From Ardenticatenaceae bacterium (lineage in GTDB: Bacteria; Chloroflexota; Anaerolineae; Promineifilales; Promineifilaceae): a DNA stretch of 64,000 bases. Numbering within the stretch: position 1 is the first letter of the stretch; the number at the start of each line of letters is the position of its first letter. The notes beneath the pieces were generated by a model. That model made no database searches. It was given only the letters and a program-made list of their open reading frames with translations, and was not told the DNA's origin. The stretch covers positions 124,001 to 188,000 of the forward strand of contig JACKCB010000004.1 in NCBI GenBank assembly GCA_020634235.1. The letters run 5' to 3'. A program made the translations under genes and the position numbers. Positions 1 to 7,398 of this stretch are shown in pieces.

Positions 1-1014
1 TTGGGGCACTGCCTGCGGGGTCGACTGGGCCGCGGCCGGTGGCGGGGCCGCCGTCGCCTGCGGCGGGCGGGCAGCGGGGGTGGGCCTGGCCGGCGGTGGG
101 GCGGTCGGCACCGGTTCAATCACCGTGGCCGCGGCCGTGATGGGGGCGACGGCCGCAGCCACGGCCGGGGCAGACAGATCCACCGCGCGCAGCGCCGCCA
201 CGAATTCCCCCGCCGTGCGATAGCGCTGGTTCGGGTCCTTGGCCAGGGCGCGGTTCACCACGGCCAGCAGCCCCGCCGGCAAATCCGGCCGGAACTGGCG
301 CAAATCCGGCACGGGGTCAGTGACGTGCATCATCATCGTCGTCATGGCCGAATCCGCCTCAAATGGAGCCCGGCCGGCCAGCATCTCATACAGCATCACC
401 CCCAGCGAGTAGATGTCGGTGCGCCCGTCGATATTGGCGCTGCGAATCTGCTCCGGCGACATATAGCGCGCCGTGCCTATGGTGGCCCCGGTGGCGGTGT
501 GCTGTGTACCGCCCATAATCTTCACAATGCCGAAGTCCATCAAGATGGCCTGGTTGTGCACGTTTAGCATCACATTGGCCGGCTTCACATCGCGGTGCAC
601 CAGGTTGCGGCTGTGGGCATAATCCAGCGCATCGGCCACACTGGTGGCAATCGACAGCACCTCGTTCAGGTCCATGCGCCGCCCCACCGCTTGCAGCCGC
701 TTCATGCGGTCGTGCAGCGTTTCGCCAGGGATGAACTCGAAGACGATGTAGTACGTGTCGCCATCGTGGTTGAAATCATAAATCTGGATGATGTTGGGGT
801 GGCGCAGTTGGGCCACCGTGGTGGCTTCTTCCTCAAAGCGGCGTACAAAGGAGGGATCATCCGAGAGGTGGGTATGAATGAGCTTCACGGCCACTACGCG
901 CCGCAAGTTGGGGTCAGTGGCCTGGTAGACCGCCGACATGCCCCCCTGGCCCAGCAGTTTCTCAATCTGATACCGGCCACCGATTGTTTCACCAATCCAG
1001 TTTGGTTTTGCCAT
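1..1014 (-). CDS. Serine/threonine protein kinase (3' end cut by window edge)
   Basis: This is a Hanks-type Ser/Thr kinase that phosphorylates proteins in the cytoplasm. The translation opens MAKPNWIGETIGGRYQIEKL, followed by the glycine loop LGQGGMSAVY, the ATP-binding lysine in VVAVKLIH, the catalytic loop HRDVKPAN and the Mg-binding DFG in MDFGIVK. A complete kinase lobe pair (about 270 residues) is followed by a Pro/Ala-rich linker that runs off the left edge. Such linkers often lead to a membrane segment and a sensor domain, but that part is not visible. The ATG at 1014 is chosen because GGAGG lies 6 bases upstream and the kinase fold starts right after it. No partner gene is visible. 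Confidence 0.93.
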   Translation of the reverse strand, partial: MAKPNWIGETIGGRYQIEKLLGQGGMSAVYQATDPNLRRVVAVKLIHTHLSDDPSFVRRFEEEATTVAQLRHPNIIQIYDFNHDGDTYYIVFEFIPGETLHDRMKRLQAVGRRMDLNEVLSIATSVADALDYAHSRNLVHRDVKPANVMLNVHNQAILMDFGIVKIMGGTQHTATGATIGTARYMSPEQIRSANIDGRTDIYSLGVMLYEMLAGRAPFEADSAMTTMMMHVTDPVPDLRQFRPDLPAGLLAVVNRALAKDPNQRYRTAGEFVAALRAVDLSAPAVAAAVAPITAAATVIEPVPTAPPPARPTPAARPPQATAAPPPAAAQSTPQAVPQ

Positions 1015-1032
1015 CTCTGTCCTCCGCTATGG

Positions 1033-1139
1033 TTAGTGAGTGTCTAAAAACAACTTCCCTTTTTTGTTTGTAGTAGCCGCTTTAGCGGTCTGGGCGGCTG
1101 AAGCCGCTACTACAAACTAATTTCTGGACGCTCACTTAA
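1033..1139. repeat. Intergenic inverted-repeat element, family A copy 1
   Basis: An imperfect palindrome with arms TTTGTAGTAGCCGCTTTAG and its near complement lies inside slightly diverged outer arms (TTAGTGAGTGTC on the left, GGACGCTCACTTAA on the right). A second copy of the core lies at about 52983-53084. It is noncoding and resembles a small non-autonomous element or REP-like sequence. It sits between the kinase start and the malQ stop. Confidence 0.7.
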
Positions 1140-1240
1140 TAATACGAACTGCAAGGTAATAAACGTCAATACTAGTCGGAAATACAGCCGCTTTTCAGAT
1201 TACGCCTGCTTGGGCCTGTTTGGGCCTGTTTTGTGCCCGC

Positions 1241-2794
1241 TCAATTTGCACTTCCGGCCGGGTCGTCCCCGGCCGGGTCCGGTTCCGGCTCAGGGGCACG
1301 GCCATACAACTCAGTCAGTTCACGCAGGCGGTGGGCAATGAGGTCGGTGAGCATGTCGGCCGTGTAGCGCCACTGCCAGTTGCCGCTTTCCCGGCCGGGG
1401 TAATTCATGCGCGCCTCGTTACCCAGATTCATCAGGTCCTGCATGGGGATCACCGCCGTATCGGCCACCGACGCATGAGCCAGCCGGATCATATCCCAGA
1501 CCACGTCGTGGCCATCACGCGCCAGGTAGCGGCGCACGTGGTCCTGCTCATACCCATCCGCGTTGCGATACCAGCCCAGCGTCGTCTCATTGTCATGCGT
1601 ACCCGTATACACCACACAGTTGGGCGTCTGGAAACTGTGCGGCAGGAAGCTGCTGTTGCGCTCGCCGCCAAAGGCAAACTGCAAAATCTTCATGCCCGGC
1701 AGGTCAAAATCATCGCGCAGCGCCTCTACGCCGGGAGTGATTACCCCCAAATCCTCGGCGATGATGGGCAGTTCGCCCAATTGTGCTTGCAGAGCGTGGA
1801 ACAGGCGGTGCTCCGGTCCCTTCACCCATTGGCCAACCACCGCCGTCGGCTCCGTGGCCGGAATCTCCCAGTACGCCTCAAAACCACGAAAATGGTCAAT
1901 GCGCACAATGTCCACCTGGGTGAAGGTCATCTCCAGGCGGGCCACCCACCAGGCGTACTCATTGGCCGCCATCTTATCCCAGCGGTAAAGCGGGTTGCCC
2001 CAGCGCTGGCCGGTCACGCTGAAGTAGTCCGGGGGGACACCGGCCACCACCTCCGGCGAGCCATCCTCCTGCAAGTAGAAAAGGCCCGGGTTGGCCCACA
2101 CGTCGGCGCTGTCGAAGGCCACAAAGATGGGCACGTCGCCCACAATGCGGATGCCCCGCTCGTTGGCGTAGCTCTTCAGGGCCAGCCACTGCTCAAAGAA
2201 GAGGAATTGCAGGAATTTGTAGCGCTCGATCTCGCCGGCCAGTTTGCCCCGCCAGGCGGCCATCCCGGCCGGGTCACGGAACGCTATCTCCGCCGGCCAG
2301 GTATTCCAGACCCCACCCGCCTGGGCCACGTGGTACGTCTTCACGGCCATGAACAGGGCGTAATCCTCCAGCCAGCCCGCCTGGGTGGCGCAAAAAGCGC
2401 TGTAGGCGGCGCGCTGTTCGGCACTGCCGTGGCCCTGAAAATGGGCATACGCCTGGGCATACAACCCATTTTTGTAGTCGATGACCGGCCCAAAATCGAC
2501 GGCGTGCCGGGGGAAGGCGGGCACGTTGGCCACCGCCCCGGCCGGGAGGTACCCATCCGCCACCAGCTTATCCGGGCTGATCAGCAGCGGATTCCCGGCA
2601 AAGGCCGAGAAGCTCTGGTAAGGCGAATCGCCATAGCCGGTCGGCCCCAGCGGTAAGATTTGCCACAGCGATTGGCCGCTGGCCACCAGAAAATCAATGA
2701 ACGCATAGGCCGCCGCGCCAAAATCGCCGATGCCATACCGGCCGGGGAAGGAAGTTGGATGCAGCAGAACACCAGCAGAACGAGGGAAACGCAT
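1241..2794 (-). CDS. malQ: 4-alpha-glucanotransferase (amylomaltase, GH77)
   Basis: Transfers alpha-1,4-glucan segments between maltodextrins or to glucose in cytoplasmic starch/glycogen/maltose metabolism. The product is 517 residues, the usual length of the compact Thermus-type amylomaltases rather than the longer E. coli MalQ. It opens MRFPRSAGVLLHPTSFPGRY, typical of GH77. The nucleophile aspartate lies in VRIDHFRGFEAYW, the acid/base glutamate in IIAEDLG, and the third acidic residue in YTGTHDNETTLGW. The frame is open further upstream to 2890, but the ATG at 2794 is preferred because AAGGAT precedes it and the family N-terminus begins there. It appears to be a single-gene unit. Confidence 0.95.
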   Translation of the reverse strand: MRFPRSAGVLLHPTSFPGRYGIGDFGAAAYAFIDFLVASGQSLWQILPLGPTGYGDSPYQSFSAFAGNPLLISPDKLVADGYLPAGAVANVPAFPRHAVDFGPVIDYKNGLYAQAYAHFQGHGSAEQRAAYSAFCATQAGWLEDYALFMAVKTYHVAQAGGVWNTWPAEIAFRDPAGMAAWRGKLAGEIERYKFLQFLFFEQWLALKSYANERGIRIVGDVPIFVAFDSADVWANPGLFYLQEDGSPEVVAGVPPDYFSVTGQRWGNPLYRWDKMAANEYAWWVARLEMTFTQVDIVRIDHFRGFEAYWEIPATEPTAVVGQWVKGPEHRLFHALQAQLGELPIIAEDLGVITPGVEALRDDFDLPGMKILQFAFGGERNSSFLPHSFQTPNCVVYTGTHDNETTLGWYRNADGYEQDHVRRYLARDGHDVVWDMIRLAHASVADTAVIPMQDLMNLGNEARMNYPGRESGNWQWRYTADMLTDLIAHRLRELTELYGRAPEPEPDPAGDDPAGSAN

Positions 2795-3141
2795 GTTGAA
2801 TATCCTTATCAGATGTGTGGCCTGAAATGTGAGCGGGTCTTCGCGGCACTGGCGGCACATGAACAACGCGCCCGCCGTTGCCACGCCCAAACGCCAGTTA
2901 CTATCAGGTAACGGCAGACGCTACCCGGCCGGGTAGCGCCGAAGGATGATAAGCCAACACTGGGGCAAAGAGCAAATTTTGGTCCCCCCATCCAGCAACT
3001 CTCAATCCAGGCCTACCGGTAAGGGTGCGCCCGCCCCAACCGCCCGCCAACCAACAACCAGTTGCCAAAACCGGCCGGGCAGCAGAAAATTCAGCCAACC
3101 GGCGAACATGCCGGCCGGCGAAAACAGCGAGACCCTGTCCG
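2795..3141. other. Divergent intergenic region with palindromes
   Basis: No gene is seen between malQ and the J-domain gene. The stretch holds a perfect 18-bp palindrome at 2920-2937 (GCTACCCGG arms, centred on CCCGGCCGGG) and a small GTTAC/GTAAC inverted repeat at 2897-2912. Two more CCGGCCGG cores lie near 3065 and 3110. It must carry promoters for both divergent genes, but no convincing -35/-10 pair was found. Confidence 0.6.
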
Positions 3142-4005
3142 ATGAAAGCAATCACCCCCCTCAGCCCCGCACCAGACCCGCTGGCGCAACTGCAAGCCGA
3201 ATTTGCCGTCGCCCGGCAGGCGCTGCTAGAAGCTGAAGAAGCGCTGGCCAGCGAACAGGCCGCGGTCAATGCCTTCCGCATGCACTGCCGCCTGAAAATC
3301 GGCTGGCAGGTGGAAAAGGCGCTGGCCCTGCGCACCGACAAACAACGGCTGCTCACCCGGCTGCAGCTGCTGCGCCAGGCCCAGGACCTGGGCATTCCCT
3401 TCGATGAAGAAGACCCATTCTGGCAAGCGGAAGAGGAGGAGCAAGAAGAAGCAGCGGAGAGCGACCTGGCCGCCGGGCTGCCCCTCTTCACCGACGTGCC
3501 CCACGACAAAGCGGCCGAGAAGCGGCTGTACCGGCAGCTCGCCCGCCGCTTCCACCCCGACCTGGCCGCCGGCGCGGCCGAAATCGCCTACCGCACCAGC
3601 CTCATGGCCGCGGTCAACAATGCCTACAGCAGCGGCGACCTGCAAACCCTGCGTGAATTGGCCGGCGAACTGGACCCGGCCGCGGTGGCCACGTTGGATG
3701 GGCCAGATTCGCAGGCGGCGCGCAAGGTGCGCCAGCACATCATCGGCTGCCGGCGGCGCAAGCGCAAGGCGGAGCAAGAGCTAAAGGCGCTGCGCCGCGA
3801 GAGCACAGCCCAGTTGTGGCGCAAAGCCAAACGGCTGGAGGAAGAGGGGCTGAACTGGTGGGATGAGGTGCGGCTGGCGCTGGAGGCCGAGATTGAACGG
3901 ACCGCGGGCGAGGTTGCCGAACTGAGCCAACAACTGGCGCTCCTGGAACAAAGCATGGCCGATAATCCCCCGGCCGGGGACCGGAAAGGCAGCCCGCCCC
4001 GCTAA
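3142..4005 (+). CDS. J-domain (DnaJ-like) protein with coiled coil
   Basis: A 287-residue protein. Its first ~100 residues are Glu/Ala/Gln/Leu-rich and predicted coiled coil (QLQAEFAVARQALLEAEEAL). A J-domain-like helix pair follows, with the HPD signature in LARRFHPDLA and then YRTSLMAAVNNAY. The C-terminus is again charged and helical (RRRKRKAEQELKALRRES). J-domains stimulate the Hsp70 (DnaK) ATPase, so this is probably a co-chaperone or an adaptor for an unknown client; the client is not evident. The ATG at 3142 is chosen over an upstream frame extension because the upstream residues are low-complexity and lie in intergenic-like sequence. The stop is 2 bases before the PfkB gene, so the two are probably co-transcribed. 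Confidence 0.8.
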   Translation: MKAITPLSPAPDPLAQLQAEFAVARQALLEAEEALASEQAAVNAFRMHCRLKIGWQVEKALALRTDKQRLLTRLQLLRQAQDLGIPFDEEDPFWQAEEEEQEEAAESDLAAGLPLFTDVPHDKAAEKRLYRQLARRFHPDLAAGAAEIAYRTSLMAAVNNAYSSGDLQTLRELAGELDPAAVATLDGPDSQAARKVRQHIIGCRRRKRKAEQELKALRRESTAQLWRKAKRLEEEGLNWWDEVRLALEAEIERTAGEVAELSQQLALLEQSMADNPPAGDRKGSPPR

Positions 4006-4007
4006 CC

Positions 4008-4940
4008 ATGCGCCAACCCACCCTGGCCGTCATCGGCTCCGCCGTCACCGACATTGTGGTAGAAACGCCGCGCCTGCCCGGCAGCGGTGAAAATATCCAT
4101 GTACCACGCCTGGCGGTAATGCCCGGCGGCAAGGCTACCAACGCCGCCGTCACCCTGGTCCGGCTGGGCGCTGCGGTACACCTCATCAGCAACACCGGCC
4201 GGGACCATTGGGGCGAGCAGTTGCGCCAGGAGCTGGCCGCGGCCGGCATCCAGACCGGCCTGATTGGCCGCCACCCCAGCCAACCCACCGGCATTGTCAT
4301 CATGCTGGCCGAAGCCAGCGGCCAGACCGCCTACATCGCCCACCCGGCCGCGGGGCGCAGCGTCAGCGCCGCCGACATCCGGCAGCGGCTGACGCCTCTG
4401 CTGCCCCGGCTGGATGGGCTGCTCTTCAACCTGGAGGCGGATGAAGCGGCCTTGCAAACGGCCGCCGACCTGGCCTACGCGGCCGGCGTGCCCATCTTTG
4501 TGGATGCCGGCCCGGTGCGCCCCTATGCGGCCGGGTTGTGGCAGCACGCGGCCATCCTTTCGCCCAATGAGCCGGAGGCGGCGGCGCTGGTGGGGCACAA
4601 TCTGGCGGATGAGGCGGCCGTGGTGGCGGCAGCTCAGGCGCTGTTGGCCGCCGGGCCGCCGGTGGTGGTGCTGAAGCTGGGGGCGCGGGGGGCGTATTGG
4701 GCCACGCCCACCGCCGCCGGCTGGGCACCCGCCTTCCCCATTCAGGTGATAGACCCGGCCGGGGCGGGCGACGCCTTCACCGCCGGGTTGGTGTGGGCCA
4801 GCCTCACCGGCCAGCCCCTCCCCCAGGCCGTGCGCTGGGCCAACGCCTGCGGGGCCATCGTGGCCGGCCGGTTCGGCACCATGCCCGCCATGCCCCAGGC
4901 CGAAGAAGTGCGGCAGTTCCTGGCCAGCCACCCGGCCTGA
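4008..4940 (+). CDS. PfkB-family carbohydrate kinase (ribokinase-like)
   Basis: A 310-residue ATP-dependent sugar kinase of the ribokinase family. The N-terminal substrate lid begins TLAVIGSAVTDIVVETPRLP. The first signature is GGKATNAAVTLVRLGA, and the second holds the anion hole and catalytic aspartate in DPAGAGDAFTAG. The length equals that of ribokinase (about 310). RbsK-type ribose kinase is the closest guess, because GENI, GGKATN and the spacing match ribokinases, but the substrate cannot be fixed from sequence. A copy of CCCGGCCGGG encodes Pro-Ala-Gly inside the anion-hole motif. The gene follows the J-domain gene with a 2-base gap. Confidence 0.9.
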   Translation: MRQPTLAVIGSAVTDIVVETPRLPGSGENIHVPRLAVMPGGKATNAAVTLVRLGAAVHLISNTGRDHWGEQLRQELAAAGIQTGLIGRHPSQPTGIVIMLAEASGQTAYIAHPAAGRSVSAADIRQRLTPLLPRLDGLLFNLEADEAALQTAADLAYAAGVPIFVDAGPVRPYAAGLWQHAAILSPNEPEAAALVGHNLADEAAVVAAAQALLAAGPPVVVLKLGARGAYWATPTAAGWAPAFPIQVIDPAGAGDAFTAGLVWASLTGQPLPQAVRWANACGAIVAGRFGTMPAMPQAEEVRQFLASHPA

Positions 4941-4949
4941 CGCACCGCC

Positions 4950-5306
4950 CTACAGCAAAGCCCGCTCCAACCAGTCGATGGCCCGGCCGTCGCGGACCAT
5001 GGCCGGGGTAACGCGAATCACCAGCCAGCCGTACAGCGCCGCTTCATTATATTTCTCGCAGTCGCTTTCAAAGCGTTCCGGGTGGGCGTGCCCCTTGCTG
5101 CGCCCCGTCTCCGTTTGCAGCCAGATACCCCCCTCAATTTCGCAGGCCACCAGCCGCGCTTTCCAGCAGAAGTCAAAGCGCCACTGGCGGTTGGCGTGGA
5201 ACTGGTATTCGCGCACCGGCTCCGGCAGGTTGGCCAGGCGAATCTGCTCTAGCAGCACTTTGTTCCAATCGAGGGGTACAGCCTGGCGTTGGGGGCGCTT
5301 CTTCAT
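4950..5306 (-). CDS. Small endonuclease-like protein (PD-(D/E)XK fold, VSR/DUF559-like)
   Basis: A 118-residue protein with the pattern WRFDFCWKARLVACEIEGG, then GRSKGHAHPERFESDCEKYN and LYGWLVIRVTP. This D...ExEGG arrangement followed by FExDCEKYN is typical of small phage- and bacterium-encoded nuclease-like proteins with a restriction-endonuclease fold. The metal-binding residues would be Asp in FDF and the glutamates of EIEGG. The biological role is unknown; it may be DNA repair or a relic of a mobile element. It is convergent with the PfkB gene (9-base gap). Confidence 0.75.
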   Translation of the reverse strand: MKKRPQRQAVPLDWNKVLLEQIRLANLPEPVREYQFHANRQWRFDFCWKARLVACEIEGGIWLQTETGRSKGHAHPERFESDCEKYNEAALYGWLVIRVTPAMVRDGRAIDWLERALL

Positions 5307-5391
5307 GCGCCAATATTAGCACATATGTTCTTCTTGCGCGAGGATTAACTGCCCCGGCCGGGGCCTAAAGCCGCCTTTATCTTAACAACGG

Positions 5392-5799
5392 CTACCCGGC
5401 CGGGCGAGCGTTATATCGCCGGTGTTCCACCATCATGCAGGCATCCATCACCACGGCCAGCCCGGCCGCGCGGGCCTGAGCTGCGGCCGCTTCGTGCACA
5501 ATGCCCGATTGCAGCCACACCGCCCGCGCCCCAATCTCAATAGCCTGGGCCACAAAGGGGGGCACCTGGTCGCTGCGCTGGAAGATGAGCACCAGGTCCA
5601 CCGGTTCGGGCACGGCATACAGGTTGGGGTAGGCCGTTTCGCCCAGGGCGGTCGCCAGGTTGGGGTTGACGGGGATGATGCGGTAGCCGTGGCTTTGCAA
5701 GTAGGCGGGCACGTACCGGCCGGGGCGGCCCTCTTTGCCCGACAGGCCCACCACGGCAATTGTCTTGGTTTGGGCCAAAATCTGGGGAATGGGGTCCAT
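5392..5799 (-). CDS. CoA-binding protein (CoA_binding_2 / YccU family)
   Basis: A 135-residue Rossmann-fold protein with the nucleotide-binding start TKTIAVVGLSGKEGRPGRYV, then GYRIIPVNPN, VDLVLIFQRSDQVPPFV and the end motif VMDACMMVEHRRYN. The family is widespread, and its proteins bind CoA; the physiological role is poorly defined. The start at 5799 is supported by AAGGATAG upstream. It lies 8 bases after the recoded stop (TAG, 5808-5810) of the radical SAM gene, so the Shine-Dalgarno of this gene overlaps the end of that selenoprotein. Confidence 0.88.
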   Translation of the reverse strand: MDPIPQILAQTKTIAVVGLSGKEGRPGRYVPAYLQSHGYRIIPVNPNLATALGETAYPNLYAVPEPVDLVLIFQRSDQVPPFVAQAIEIGARAVWLQSGIVHEAAAAQARAAGLAVVMDACMMVEHRRYNARPAG

Positions 5800-5807
5800 C
5801 GCTTTGT

Positions 5808-7244
5808 CTATCCTTGGGTAAGCTGGTCAACCTGACCGGCGGTTGGCTCCGCTCAGCAGAACCAATCTTCGGTCAGGCGCGGGGGTGGGGGTTTCAACCC
5901 GGCCGGGGACGGCCAGGGGGGTGCAGGGCGGCCGGCCTGGGCATAGGCCAGCGCCTCGATGGCCTGGAACGCGGTCAGCGGGTCATCATCCGCCTGGGCT
6001 GTATAGCGGGCCACTGCCTGCTGTAGGGCGTCCATACCCGGATCGGGGTGAGTCCACTGGTAGGTGAAGTTGGCCGCATCGAGCGGACCGCACCAGCCGG
6101 CGGCATCGGGGTGGGCCAGCAGGGCGCTGTGCGGCGGCACCAACAGCCGGATAGAGAGCTGCACGGCCGGGACGTGGGCCACCAGGTCGCGGCCCCGAAT
6201 CCAGGCCAGCAGCGCCAGGTAATCGTCACGAGTGGTCCAGGGGGTGAAGGGCACCCAGGTGGGCTGCACCGCCAACCCGGCCGCGTCTAGAATGGCCAGC
6301 GCCTCGTCCAGGTCGGCGGCGGTGTGCCCTTTGTCCAGCCGGGCCAGGATGGGGTCGCTCACCGCCTCAAAGGCAGACACCACGAAGGTGGCTCCCCATT
6401 GGCGCAGTTCGGGCAGCAGCGCGCGGTGCTGCAAAATGTGTTCCACTTTGGTGGTGAAATCGAAGGTCAGGTAGGGGAATTCGGCGTGCAGAGCCTGGGC
6501 CACGCGCCGGGCGTGCCCCGGCCCGTTAAGGAAGTCGGGGTCGCCAAAGGTGATGTGCCTGGCCCCGGCCGCGACCTGCTGGCGGATGTCGGCCAGTACG
6601 GTGGCGGCGGGCACGATGAAGAAGCGCCCCTGGTAGATGGGCACAATGGGGCAGTGGCGGCAGGTGTGGCGGCAGCCGCGGCTGGTCTCGGTGTACCCGG
6701 CCGGGACGCCCACGCCGCCGGCCACGTAATAAGCATAATGGGTCAGGTCGGGCAGGCTGGCGCGATCGGGCACGGGCAGGTGGGGGCGGGCCAGGTGGGG
6801 CTGGGCGAGCTGGCTGGCGGTGGTGACGCCGGGAACCCCGGCCGGGTCGTCGCCGGCGCGCAGGGCCTGGGCCAGGGCCAGCAGCGGCGCTTCCGCTTCG
6901 CCGCCAATCACGGCATCGGCCAGAGGGACCCGGCCGGGGCCATGCAGCAGGTAATCGGCGTTGAGCCAGGCATACAGCCCGTAGAAGACAATGGTGGCCT
7001 GGGGGTTGATGGCGCGTACTTGCTGCGCCGCGGCCACGCCCAGGCGCAGGGCGGTGTGCATGGGCACGGCAATGGCAACCAGGCTGGCCTGGGCCACCTC
7101 GGCCGGGTCGAGGGCGGTCACGGAGAGGTCGCGAGCGGTGGTGGGAAACCCGGCCGGGGAAAGCACAGCCAGCGGCCACGCCAGACTCAGCGGCTGGTGA
7201 CCCAATTCATAACAGGCTAACAGCAAGACCGAAAAGCGCCTCAT
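5808..7244 (-). CDS. CUAEP-tail radical SAM selenoprotein (B12-binding-like N-terminus)
   Basis: A radical SAM enzyme of 463 residues up to an in-frame TGA (5853-5855), read here as selenocysteine and continued 14 residues to TAG at 5808. Residues 1-160 look like a cobalamin-binding Rossmann domain. The [4Fe-4S] cysteines are C191, C195 and C198 in GCRHTCRHCPIVPIY. The sequence up to the TGA is LTEDWFC and after it AEPTAGQVDQLTQG, giving the tail C-U-A-E-P. That tail matches the known CUAEP/CCAEP-tail radical SAM family, in which Sec and Cys versions occur. A SECIS-like hairpin follows the TGA (separate entry). With the recoded end the gene stops 8 bases before the next gene; ending at the TGA would leave 53. 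The reaction is unknown. The gene is divergent from the holin-ABC1 gene. Confidence 0.88.
5822..5840 (-). promoter_or_regulatory. Bacterial SECIS-like hairpin after the in-frame TGA
   Basis: On the minus strand, 15 bases after the TGA, lies a stem GC-C-GGTC with loop AGGTT and GACC-A-GC. It has four perfect pairs (five if the A-T closing pair is counted) plus two outer pairs across one mismatch. The apical loop carries GGT, and its first G is 21 bases after the TGA. E. coli fdhF has a comparable GGU-type apical loop at similar distance. This is the element expected to recruit SelB with Sec-tRNA. Confidence 0.75.
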
Positions 7245-7398
7245 GGCTTTCTTGTATCCCGCTTACCATCTTTTGTCAACTTGTGGCATACTGTGACTCA
7301 CTCACTTGGGTAACGCTTGCCGGTTCACCCGAGAATGGATTTGCCTGCCTACCGCCCTAACAGAACAATAACAACGGTAAGCATTGGGGAAAACGACG

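Noticed and set aside
1220..2656. A 478-codon plus-strand frame opposite malQ
   Set aside because: Antisense shadow of malQ with Arg/His/Gly-biased composition and no motifs.
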